Positions 1 through 6,701 of a stretch of 8,199 nucleotides of DNA are shown here, piece by piece (position 1 is the first letter of the stretch; each line of letters begins with the position of its first letter). Origin of the DNA: an uncultured Alphaproteobacteria bacterium. GTDB taxonomy: Bacteria > Pseudomonadota > Alphaproteobacteria > UBA7985 > CAJQQZ01. A model generated the notes under the pieces. It did not search any database and was not told the DNA's origin. It saw nothing but the letters and a program-made list of their open reading frames with translations. The stretch spans positions 1 to 8,199 of the forward strand of contig CAJQQJ010000124.1 of assembly GCA_905480445.1 (NCBI GenBank), in the 5' to 3' direction. Position numbers and translations under genes: made by a program.

Positions 1-272
1 GCTTCGTCTATTTGGAAGCCCAGGTTGCAGGATTGCCAGTTGTTGCTTTGAACACTGCCGGCGTTCCTGAGGTTGTTGCTCATGGAGAGACCGGCCTTCT
101 CGCTGACGAAATCGATCCATTTGACTACGCACGACAGTTAGAAAGATTGATTAGCGCCGAGAACCTGCGTGGCAGGCTCGCCGCCAACGCCGCACAAAGA
201 GTGCGTGAACGTCACAGCAAGTCAAAAGCGATCCAAATACTAAAAAATAACCTCGAAAGCTTGGTTTTATGA
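1..272 (+). CDS. Glycosyltransferase family 4 (GT-B), C-terminal part only
   Basis: The gene enters from the left edge. The open frame is already running at position 3 and gives 89 residues before the TGA at 270-272. The visible part matches the end of the Glycos_transf_1 domain. LEAQVAGLPVVA is the conserved segment that follows the nucleotide-sugar-binding glutamate, and GVPEVVAHGETGLL is the loop that contacts the donor sugar nucleotide in GT-B enzymes. A helical tail rich in Arg, Ala and Lys follows. In this family such enzymes transfer a sugar from an activated donor to a lipid- or glycan-type acceptor, usually at the cytoplasmic face of the inner membrane. The acceptor-binding N-terminal domain lies outside the window, so donor and acceptor cannot be called. 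The TTG at 12-14 is not a real start, because the conserved motif continues upstream of it (Phe-Val-Tyr). Its stop overlaps the next gene's start (ATGA), which implies translational coupling. Confidence 0.88.
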   Translation, partial: FVYLEAQVAGLPVVALNTAGVPEVVAHGETGLLADEIDPFDYARQLERLISAENLRGRLAANAAQRVRERHSKSKAIQILKNNLESLVL

Positions 273-871
273 CAGAGCTGTTTGTCATCCGTCACGCTGT
301 CACTGACTGGAACAATGAAAAGCGGTTCCAAGGACACAGCGATATTCCCATTAACACCGCAGGCCGCGAGGAGATCTCACGCTACCAATTGCCTATGAAT
401 TGGATTGAAGCAGAACTGTTATCCAGCCCTTTGAGCAGAGCGAGAGAAACTGCTAAAATTCTTTGTCAACGAACACCGAAGATCGACAATGCTCTTATGG
501 AGATGAATTGGGGTTTGTGGGAAGGTCGAACTTACGCGGAGCTCAAGGCTGAGTTAGGTGTTGAATTGACAAAAAATGAAGATCGCGGCTTGGACTTACG
601 CCCTGTAGAAGGCGAAAGCCCACGCGAAGTCTGCCAACGCTTGAAACCTTGGTTCAAACAACTCAGTACGTCCGCAGACAACAAATTTGTCGCCGTCACA
701 CACAAAGGGATTATCAGAGCCATGATGACCATGGCCTACGATTGGGACATGATGGGGAAGGCCCCGGTTAAGTTACAACGCTATGCTGGCCACCACTTCA
801 AAATTGATCAAAGTGGGGAAATCGTTGCAATAGAAATGAACGTTCCTTTTAGGATCCGTACAAGTGACTGA
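269..871 (+). CDS. Histidine phosphatase superfamily protein (phosphoglycerate mutase-like)
   Basis: This 200-residue protein has the full set of branch-1 histidine phosphatase landmarks. Arg8-His9 in FVIRHAVTDWN supplies the phospho-accepting histidine. SPLSRA holds the phosphate-binding Arg57. Glu78 in EMNWGLWEG is the expected proton donor, and VTHKG at 143-147 carries the second catalytic histidine, His145. The usual RHG triplet reads RHA here, and the usual SHGG-like motif reads THKG. Both changes leave the catalytic His and Arg intact, so activity is expected. The family removes or moves phosphate groups on small molecules such as sugar phosphates and nucleoside phosphates; similarity alone does not give the substrate. 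No signal peptide is visible, so it should be cytoplasmic. It starts at an ATG overlapping the previous stop by 4 nt with little Shine-Dalgarno sequence, as expected for a coupled start, and overlaps the next gene by 8 nt. Its setting suggests a phosphorylated sugar intermediate as substrate (inference). Confidence 0.9.
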   Translation: MTELFVIRHAVTDWNNEKRFQGHSDIPINTAGREEISRYQLPMNWIEAELLSSPLSRARETAKILCQRTPKIDNALMEMNWGLWEGRTYAELKAELGVELTKNEDRGLDLRPVEGESPREVCQRLKPWFKQLSTSADNKFVAVTHKGIIRAMMTMAYDWDMMGKAPVKLQRYAGHHFKIDQSGEIVAIEMNVPFRIRTSD

Positions 872-2030
872 AACAAAAAGGCTTTCTGTCTTCATCTATG
901 TCACTCACCTGCTGGGATCGGGACACCTTTCTCGGGCTCTTGCCATCGCCGAAGCCTGTTACGCTCAAAAGATGAAGGTTACACTCGCTACTGGCGGCTT
1001 TCCAACACACAAGCTGAAAGATCGCCCATTCGATATAGTCCAGCTTCCACCCTGTAAGATTAAAGGCACTGATTTTTCAACCTTGTACGACGAGAATGAC
1101 GACATTGTTGACGACGACTGGCGGAGCAACAGAACAGGGGAGTTACTAGCGGCCTTAATTGCTACAAACACAGATATCATTATCACTGAGCTCTTTCCTC
1201 TCGGACGGCACCAAATGAAGTTTGAGCTTGAGCCATTCTTACAGCTAGCTCAAAAGCTCACTCCGGCTCCAACCCTACTCTGTTCTGTGCGTGATATTCT
1301 ACAACCACCATCAAAACAGAAAAAAATTACACGGGCTGAAACCTATCTGGAAGACTTCTACGATGGGCTTCTGGTTCATGGTGACTCTAATGTAGCCCTC
1401 CTAGCCAATTCATTTCCGTTGAAGGCTGGCCTTTTAGAAACCGCTCATTACACGGGCTATATCTTTGATGGAAAAAAACCGCAGAAGAACAAAGACCCAA
1501 AAACAGAAATCATTGTGTCAGCTGGTGGCGGTGCCGCCGGCACAAGGCTTTATGAAACCGCTGTTGAGGCGTCGAAAGTCGGACCTAAGGGCTATGTTTG
1601 GCGCTTGTTGGTAGGAAAAGGCCTGCCTCAAGCTTTCTTCGACAAATTGTTAGCCGAAAGCCATGCAGGTTTGATCGTGGAATGGGCAAGGCCCGATTTC
1701 CCAGAGTTGCTGGCCAACGCAGCTCTTTCAATCAGCCAAGCAGGCTACAACACCATGTTAGATATCGTAAACGCCCGGGTCCGCTCCATCACTGTACCCT
1801 TTTCGGATGGCGGTGAGTTGGAGCAAGAAATGCGCGCTAAGCTTTTCGAGAAGGCTGGATATACCAGCGTACTGGCAAATGCTGAACTGAATGCACGAAG
1901 CCTAAGCAAGACAGTGGATGCCTCATTGGTGCGTCCTGTCAAAGACAAACAAACGTTAAACCTTGAAGGCTCTCGAGGCACCGCGCAAATCATCAAACAG
2001 CTTTGGGAGGATAAACAGAAAAATGTGTGA
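864..2030 (+). CDS. MurG-like predicted glycosyltransferase (COG4671-like)
   Basis: This 388-residue protein starts at a GTG (864-866) with AGGA at 851-854 as a plausible ribosome site 9 nt upstream. It overlaps the phosphatase gene by 8 nt. It looks like a two-domain GT-B enzyme. The N-terminal glycine-rich loop reads THLLGSGHLSRA (residues 14-25), comparable to the acceptor-side loop of MurG. SVRDIL lies at 141-146. The second Rossmann domain opens with VSAGGGAAGTRLY (218-230), and the donor-binding region reads LSISQAGYNTMLDI (288-301), followed by Glu-Gln at 320-321 in a segment resembling the one that contacts the nucleotide sugar in MurG/UGT folds. No signal peptide or membrane segment is visible, so it probably works in the cytoplasm or peripherally on the inner membrane. 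It is not MurG itself: the motifs diverge and no mur/fts genes are nearby. The reaction is unknown. Its neighbours suggest it builds the same glycan as the upstream GT4 enzyme. Confidence 0.82.
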   Translation: MTETKRLSVFIYVTHLLGSGHLSRALAIAEACYAQKMKVTLATGGFPTHKLKDRPFDIVQLPPCKIKGTDFSTLYDENDDIVDDDWRSNRTGELLAALIATNTDIIITELFPLGRHQMKFELEPFLQLAQKLTPAPTLLCSVRDILQPPSKQKKITRAETYLEDFYDGLLVHGDSNVALLANSFPLKAGLLETAHYTGYIFDGKKPQKNKDPKTEIIVSAGGGAAGTRLYETAVEASKVGPKGYVWRLLVGKGLPQAFFDKLLAESHAGLIVEWARPDFPELLANAALSISQAGYNTMLDIVNARVRSITVPFSDGGELEQEMRAKLFEKAGYTSVLANAELNARSLSKTVDASLVRPVKDKQTLNLEGSRGTAQIIKQLWEDKQKNV

Positions 2031-2784
2031 CTGGTCTCCCGTATATGCAGAGTTGGACCGTTGGTTAACATCAGGGAAAGTGGCAAACTTCTGGTGGCGC
2101 GACGATGACGCAATTGAGCAAACGCCACAGTTGGAAAACCTTCTTAAACTGTGCGATGCCAAAGAAACCCCAATCACCCTTGCGGTCATACCAGCTTACG
2201 CCGTCACGGAACTTGCGGAACAGACAGAAGTCCGCGGGCATATCTCGATCGCCGTTCATGGCTACTCTCACCAGAATTACGCGCCCAAAACCGAAAAAAA
2301 GCGAGAGCTTGGTCTCCACAGAGAAAGTCTGATCGTTCTAAGTGAATTGGCCGAAGGTTTCGGGAAACTCAAGGCAATGTTTCCGGATGGTTTTAATCAA
2401 GCGCTTGTTCCACCATGGAACAGGATAGACGAACTCCTTGTTGAGCAGCTTTCAAGCCTAGGTTTTTCGAGCCTTTCCACGTTTCAACCCAGGCAAGCAC
2501 ACTATGCTTCCCCAGGCCTCCGGCAAATCAACTGTCACATTGACCCAATCGAATGGCACGGCACTCGCTCTCTCGTCTCTGCCGACGTCTTGGTTGAGCA
2601 AACCCGGGTTCTCCTGGAGCGGCAACGGCTCGGTCTAATCGATGCTAAGGAGCCTCTCGGCCTATTAACCCACCACTTAGTTCATGACGATGCTATCTGG
2701 GGCTTCATCGAGAGTTTTATCAAAATGGTCCAAAATCACCCAGCCTCACAATTTGTGATCGGTCTTGAGCACCCCAGCGACTAA
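2023..2784 (+). CDS. Divergent polysaccharide deacetylase-family protein (NodB-like fold)
   Basis: This 253-residue protein probably removes acyl groups, such as N-acetyl, from a carbohydrate. The motifs resemble carbohydrate esterase 4 but are altered. FWWRDDDA (residues 23-30) stands where TFDDG normally holds the catalytic base and a metal-binding Asp. HGYSH (79-83) matches the metal-binding HxxxH motif. VPPWNR (129-134) corresponds to the RxPY-like motif 3, and GLLTHH (213-218) supplies the late catalytic histidine. A metal-dependent active site therefore looks intact. There is no signal peptide, so unlike secreted chitin or peptidoglycan deacetylases it probably acts in the cytoplasm on a precursor. 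I chose the ATG at 2023, which has GGGAGG at 2005-2010 12 nt upstream and gives an 8-nt overlap with the previous gene. An in-frame TTG at 1963 would add 20 residues wholly inside the upstream gene and is unlikely. The exact substrate is unknown. Confidence 0.82.
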   Translation: MCDWSPVYAELDRWLTSGKVANFWWRDDDAIEQTPQLENLLKLCDAKETPITLAVIPAYAVTELAEQTEVRGHISIAVHGYSHQNYAPKTEKKRELGLHRESLIVLSELAEGFGKLKAMFPDGFNQALVPPWNRIDELLVEQLSSLGFSSLSTFQPRQAHYASPGLRQINCHIDPIEWHGTRSLVSADVLVEQTRVLLERQRLGLIDAKEPLGLLTHHLVHDDAIWGFIESFIKMVQNHPASQFVIGLEHPSD

Positions 2785-2796
2785 TTAGCCTCAGAA

Positions 2797-2814
2797 AAAG
2801 CTTTGAGAGCTCTC
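2797..2814. repeat. Two abutting perfect palindromes (candidate operator)
   Basis: AAAGCTTT (2797-2804) is directly followed by GAGAGCTCTC (2805-2814). Each is its own reverse complement, and their AGCT centres lie 9 bp apart. They sit just downstream of the deacetylase stop codon and about 70-85 bp before the likely importer start, a usual place for an operator. The outer arms AAAGC (2797-2801) and GCTTT (2816-2820) can also pair. No known operator consensus was recognised, and short palindromes also arise by chance. Confidence 0.3.
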
Positions 2815-2830
2815 TGCTTTCTCATAAAGT
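2803..2830 (+). promoter_or_regulatory. Weak sigma70-like promoter candidate
   Basis: TTGAGA (2803-2808) matches the TTGACA -35 consensus at 5 of 6 positions. After a 16-bp spacer, TAAAGT (2825-2830) matches TATAAT at 4 of 6. The element overlaps the GAGAGCTCTC palindrome, so a protein bound there would cover the -35 box. It would drive the importer genes. The -10 match is poor and the call rests on consensus only. Confidence 0.25.
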
Positions 2831-2840
2831 TTTCACAAAG

Positions 2841-2856
2841 CCGTCAAGATAGACGG
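2841..2856 (+). repeat. Short perfect inverted repeat
   Basis: CCGTC (2841-2845) and GACGG (2852-2856) are perfect reverse complements around the 6-nt loop AAGATA. In RNA this would form a small GC-rich hairpin in the importer leader. No T-tract follows, so it is not an intrinsic terminator. A second GACGG ends at 2883, directly before the ATG at 2884, so CCGTC could pair with either copy. Confidence 0.35.
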
Positions 2857-2883
2857 TACAAACAGTGGATGGTGAGTAGACGG

Positions 2884-4782
2884 ATGGGTCCAATCCTTGA
2901 AGTCAAAGACCTGACGGTTTCTTTTAGAACCGATGCAGGCATGGTTAATGCGGTCAGAGGAATTTCCTTTGCTATTCCGCAGGGCAAAACTGTTGCCTTG
3001 GTTGGAGAGTCAGGTTCGGGTAAATCTGTCAGTAGTCAGGCGATCATGGGCATTTTGCCTACGGTTGGTGAAATTGAAGCTGGATCGATTCTGTTCAACG
3101 ATCCCGACGATGGAAACCCTCCCGTTGATATCGCAGCCCTTAAACAAACCTCTAAGGAAATGCGAGACCTCCAAGGCGGTCGAATATCGATCATTTTCCA
3201 GGAACCAATGACGTCGCTTTCGCCCTTGCACACCATCGGTGACCAGGTCACTGAGGCGCTCAAGCTGCATAAGTCTGTCAACCAAGAAGAAGCGAACGCA
3301 GAAGCGATCAAAATGTTTGAGCGTGTTGGCTTCCCTAACCCAGAGCGCGCGCTCAATACTTATCCATTCGAGCTCTCAGGCGGCCTTCGTCAACGCGCAA
3401 TGATTGCTATGGCGCTCATTTGTCGTCCGGCGCTATTAATCGCCGACGAACCTACAACTGCCTTGGATGTGACAACTCAGGCGCAAATTCTTGAGCTTAT
3501 GCAAGAGTTACAGCGTGAATTCGGTATGGCGATCTTGCTGATTACACATGACCTCGGTGTCGTCGCTAACATGGCCGACGAAGTTGTGGTCATGTATCAC
3601 GGCGAGATCATGGAAAGCGGCAACAGAGAGCAAATCTTTACTGATCCGCAACACGCCTACCTCAAAGCACTTTTAAAAGCCGTCCCCCATTTCGATATGG
3701 AAAAAGGTGAGCGACTGGTTCCAATCAGAGAGATCAAGACCAAACCTGGCTCCTTTCTTATGGAGCGTAAAACCAAAGACACGATTGTTCCAAAGACGGG
3801 CGAAGACCTGATCTTGGACGTCAAAGGCCTAAGCAAGACCTTCAACATCCGATCAGGCTGGTTGAAAGGCAAAGAAGACCGCAAGGTCTATGCTGTCAAC
3901 GAAGTTAGCCTGAGGGTCGAGCGAGGCAAAACGCTTGGTCTGGTCGGTGAGTCTGGCTGCGGTAAGACAACACTTTCAAAAATGATCATGCGCGCACTGG
4001 CACCAAACGAAGGCTCTGTGCTTTACGACGATGGTCACGGTGGCGGCCCCAAAGAGGTTTGGGAACTCAGTGGCGAGGCCCTGAACGCTTATCGCCAAAA
4101 CGTTCAATTCATCTTCCAAGATCCCTTCTCTTCGCTCAACCCAAGAATGCCAGTCAATGAGATACTGTCGGAACCGTACAAAATCCACGGCATTGGCAAT
4201 GCAGACGAGCAGTTCGAGCGCGTTAGAGAGTTAATGGAATTGGTTGGATTGGACGTACGTTTCTTACGTCGCTACCCTCACTCCTTCTCAGGCGGTCAAC
4301 GCCAGCGCTTAGGTATCGCCCGTGCATTGGCTCTGAAACCTCAATTGGTTTTGTGTGACGAGCCGGTTTCTGCTTTGGATGTCTCCGTGCAAGCGCAAGT
4401 GCTGAACTTGCTAAAAGATCTGCAGAAAGAACTGGGCCTCACTTACCTCTTCGTTTCTCACAACTTGGCTGTGATTGATTACATCGCAGATACAATCGCC
4501 GTCATGTGTGCTGGCCACATCGTGGAATACGCTCCCAAAGAGAAGTTGTTCCAAACGCCTGTGCATCCTTATACACAGGCTCTATTGGCCGCTGTTCCGA
4601 GCCCCGATCTAGAGCATCCTCTTGATTTCTCCAAAGTCGTCGCAGACCGACTTTCCAACCCAGCGGCCTGGCCCGCTCCTTTCACTATTCAAACCGGCAT
4701 CGACCATCCTGAGATGATTGAAATAGAACCGGGACATTTCGTTCGTGCCACTGGCGCTATTGACATGAAAAAGGCTTCATAA
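2884..4782 (+). CDS. ABC importer ATPase with two fused nucleotide-binding domains (peptide/oligosaccharide class)
   Basis: This 632-residue cytoplasmic protein powers the importer encoded downstream. Domain 1 (about 4-270) has Walker A GESGSGKS (41-48), Q-loop Gln106, signature LSGGLRQR (164-171), Walker B LLIADEP (184-190) and H-loop His222. Domain 2 (about 308-572) has Walker A GESGCGKT (355-362), Q-loop Gln412, signature FSGGQRQR (468-475), Walker B LVLCDEP (488-494) and His526. Each domain ends in the oligopeptide-transporter tail motif (HAYLKALLKAVP and HPYTQALLAAVP). Both ATP sites look complete. In many relatives the halves are separate DppD- and DppF-like proteins; here they are joined. 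A C-terminal tail of about 60 residues ends in a PGHFVRA segment common in such fusions. I prefer the ATG at 2884, with GGTGAG at 2871-2876 as ribosome site 7 nt upstream. An ATG at 2869 would add five residues. The TTG at 2803 would add 27 poorly conserved-looking residues and is unlikely. The stop overlaps the next start by 1 nt. Confidence 0.95.
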   Translation: MGPILEVKDLTVSFRTDAGMVNAVRGISFAIPQGKTVALVGESGSGKSVSSQAIMGILPTVGEIEAGSILFNDPDDGNPPVDIAALKQTSKEMRDLQGGRISIIFQEPMTSLSPLHTIGDQVTEALKLHKSVNQEEANAEAIKMFERVGFPNPERALNTYPFELSGGLRQRAMIAMALICRPALLIADEPTTALDVTTQAQILELMQELQREFGMAILLITHDLGVVANMADEVVVMYHGEIMESGNREQIFTDPQHAYLKALLKAVPHFDMEKGERLVPIREIKTKPGSFLMERKTKDTIVPKTGEDLILDVKGLSKTFNIRSGWLKGKEDRKVYAVNEVSLRVERGKTLGLVGESGCGKTTLSKMIMRALAPNEGSVLYDDGHGGGPKEVWELSGEALNAYRQNVQFIFQDPFSSLNPRMPVNEILSEPYKIHGIGNADEQFERVRELMELVGLDVRFLRRYPHSFSGGQRQRLGIARALALKPQLVLCDEPVSALDVSVQAQVLNLLKDLQKELGLTYLFVSHNLAVIDYIADTIAVMCAGHIVEYAPKEKLFQTPVHPYTQALLAAVPSPDLEHPLDFSKVVADRLSNPAAWPAPFTIQTGIDHPEMIEIEPGHFVRATGAIDMKKAS

Positions 4783-6683
4783 TGAACAAACTGACTTTAT
4801 CAGGATTGGCTCTTTCCGGCCTCCTACTATTTTCAAATTTGGCGGCGGCTGTGAACTTGGTTGAAACTTCGACCCTACAAGAGGCCGTTAATGCTGGTGA
4901 CTTACCACCAGTTCAGGAGCGTGTTCCAAGTGAGCCTTATGTCACCGATTTAGAGGCCAAAGGCCGCGCGATCGGACAACATGGTGGCGAACTAACAACA
5001 TTGATTTCCAAGGCTAAAAGCGTTCGCTATATGGTGGTTTGGGGCTATGCACGACTGCTTGGTTATGACGAAAAGTATAATTTGGTCCCCGACATCCTAC
5101 GGGCTGCGGACAACGACGCTAACAAGGTGTTCACGCTCCATCTACGCCCTGGCCACAAATGGTCAAATGGTGATCCTTTTACAGCCGATGACTTCCTATA
5201 CTTTTGGAATGACATAGCAAACAACGAGATGACCCGCCCGTCCGGACCGCCAGCTTTCATGGTTGTGAACGGCGAGCCAGCTACGGTCGAGAAAATTGAC
5301 GATGTCACGGTTCGTTATAGCTGGAGTTCTCCCAATCCCGACTTTTTGCCGTCTTTTGCGAAGGCCCGCCCCCCTTTCATCTACCGTCCTTCAAAGTTTC
5401 TTAAGCAATTCCATGGTGACTACGTCGATGAGGCTAGCTTAACGTCACAAATAGAAGAAGCAGGTGTCAGAAACTGGGCTGCTTTGCACAACCGCAAAGA
5501 CAACATGTACAAGAATAACAACCCAGACCTGCCCTCTCTGCAGCCATGGGTTAACACAACTGCTGCACCGGCGAACCGGTTCATTATGAAACGCAATCCT
5601 TACTTCCACCGTGTTGACACGACAGGCCAACAATTGCCTTACATCGACCAAGTAACCATGAATGTTAGCTCCGGCGGATTGATCTCGGCCAAAGCCAACG
5701 CTGGCGAGACAGATCTTCAATCTCGCGGCCTATCCTTTTCAGACATCACCGTTCTAAAAGAAGGTGAAAGCCGCCATGGTTATAAAACTCATCTCTGGCC
5801 AGTTGCTAAAGCTTCTGAGCTTGCGCTTTACCCAAACCTGAACAACAAAGACCCCATGTGGCGCAAACTTCTGCGCGACAAGCGTTTCCGCTGGGCCTTG
5901 TCACACGGTATCGACCGCAAGATCATCAACCGTTCAATTTTCTTCGGGCTTGCCAAAGAGTCCGCGAATACACTTTTGCCCTCCAGCCCTCTTTTCAATC
6001 AAAGTTATGCCGATGCAGGCGCTGCGCTTGACCTCGACAAAGCTAATGCTTTGTTAGATGAAATTGGCCTGACTGAACGGGACTCGGATGGCTTCCGCAA
6101 ATTGCCAAACGGCGAAACTCTTGAGATCATTATCGAAACAGCAGGTGAATCAAGTCAACAAGTCGACGTTTTGCAGCTTATGTCAGAAACCTGGCGGGAA
6201 ATTGGCGTCAGCCTGTTTATCAAGCCGTCCGACCGTACTGTTTTGCGCAATCGCTCTTATGCGGGTGATACAGTTATGACTGTATGGTCTGGTTGGGACA
6301 ACGGCATCGCATCTGCCGACATGAGCCCAGGTGAATTGGCTCCTACCCGTCAAGACAATCTTGGCTGGCCAATGTGGGGACAGTTCTACGAGACCAAAGG
6401 TCAAAATGGTGAAGCCCCTGACATTGTATCTGCTCAGCGTTTGATGGAGCTCTACAAAAGCTGGCAGGAGTCAACTGACAAATCTGAGCGAGAAGCTGCG
6501 TGGAATGAAATGTTGAGAATTCACGCTGACGAGCTCTTCGTGATTGGCATTGTCTCTGGCTCACGACAGCCTGTTGTTGTCGCTGGTAATCTAAAGAATG
6601 TGCCTGAAGTAGCTCCCTATAGTTGGGATCCAGGTGGCCAGTGGGGCGTTTGTCATCCTGACGAATTCTATTTCTCGAACTAA
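4782..6683 (+). CDS. Periplasmic substrate-binding protein of the ABC importer (SBP_bac_5 family)
   Basis: This 633-residue protein captures the substrate in the periplasm and delivers it to the permeases. It opens with a Sec signal peptide: Lys3, a hydrophobic stretch at about 4-20, and an Ala-Ala-Ala cleavage site near residue 23. No lipobox cysteine is present, so it should be soluble. Family 5 landmarks are clear: LRPGHKWSNGDPFTADDF (121-138), the NPYF...TGQQLPYIDQV segment (272-291), DKRFRWALSHGIDR (366-379) and DLDKANALLDEIGL (417-430). At 633 residues it is longer than typical DppA/OppA proteins (about 530). The ETSTLQEAV...LPPVQERVP segment near the mature N-terminus (28-49) resembles the long subfamily that includes sugar-binding members. 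The substrate may thus be an oligosaccharide or a peptide; the sequence does not decide. The start has AAGG at 4771-4774, 7 nt upstream, and the ATG overlaps the ATPase stop (TAATG), so translation is coupled. Confidence 0.94.
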   Translation: MNKLTLSGLALSGLLLFSNLAAAVNLVETSTLQEAVNAGDLPPVQERVPSEPYVTDLEAKGRAIGQHGGELTTLISKAKSVRYMVVWGYARLLGYDEKYNLVPDILRAADNDANKVFTLHLRPGHKWSNGDPFTADDFLYFWNDIANNEMTRPSGPPAFMVVNGEPATVEKIDDVTVRYSWSSPNPDFLPSFAKARPPFIYRPSKFLKQFHGDYVDEASLTSQIEEAGVRNWAALHNRKDNMYKNNNPDLPSLQPWVNTTAAPANRFIMKRNPYFHRVDTTGQQLPYIDQVTMNVSSGGLISAKANAGETDLQSRGLSFSDITVLKEGESRHGYKTHLWPVAKASELALYPNLNNKDPMWRKLLRDKRFRWALSHGIDRKIINRSIFFGLAKESANTLLPSSPLFNQSYADAGAALDLDKANALLDEIGLTERDSDGFRKLPNGETLEIIIETAGESSQQVDVLQLMSETWREIGVSLFIKPSDRTVLRNRSYAGDTVMTVWSGWDNGIASADMSPGELAPTRQDNLGWPMWGQFYETKGQNGEAPDIVSAQRLMELYKSWQESTDKSEREAAWNEMLRIHADELFVIGIVSGSRQPVVVAGNLKNVPEVAPYSWDPGGQWGVCHPDEFYFSN

Positions 6684-6701
6684 ACTGATCGGAAGCTTTT
6701 C

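Larger units (their letters stand above)
2785..2883 (+). promoter_or_regulatory. Structured intergenic region upstream of the ABC importer operon
   Basis: This is the only non-coding gap of note in the window. It contains two abutting perfect palindromes (2797-2814), a perfect 5-bp inverted repeat with a 6-nt loop (2841-2856), and the 7-mer TAGACGG twice (2850-2856 and 2877-2883). No stem followed by a T-run is present, so no intrinsic terminator separates the glycan genes from the importer genes. The region could hold a promoter and operator for the importer, but this is inferred from position and symmetry only. Confidence 0.4.

Noticed and set aside
1963..2022. Upstream TTG start for the deacetylase gene, adding 20 residues
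   Set aside because: The extension lies entirely within the preceding gene, and the ATG at 2023 has a strong GGGAGG ribosome site.
1745..2128. Minus-strand open frame of 127 codons across the end of the MurG-like gene and the start of the deacetylase gene
   Set aside because: It lies opposite two well-supported coding genes and shows no recognisable domain; it is a shadow of their codon pattern.
2797..2820. Intrinsic terminator after the deacetylase gene
   Set aside because: The AAAGC/GCTTT pairing is weak and is followed by CTCATAAAG rather than a run of T.
2803..2883. Upstream TTG start for the ATPase gene, adding 27 residues
   Set aside because: ABC ATPases of this class begin a few residues before the ILEVKDL strand. 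The extra stretch does not resemble the family and covers the palindromic region; the ATG at 2884 (or 2869) fits better.
3036..3356. Minus-strand open frame of 106 codons inside the ATPase gene
   Set aside because: The opposite strand encodes conserved ABC ATPase sequence between Walker A and the signature motif; no family features are visible in the minus frame.
2884..4782. Recent tandem duplication within the fused ATPase gene
   Set aside because: The two ATPase halves share only family motifs and differ widely elsewhere, as expected for ancient DppD- and DppF-like paralogues.
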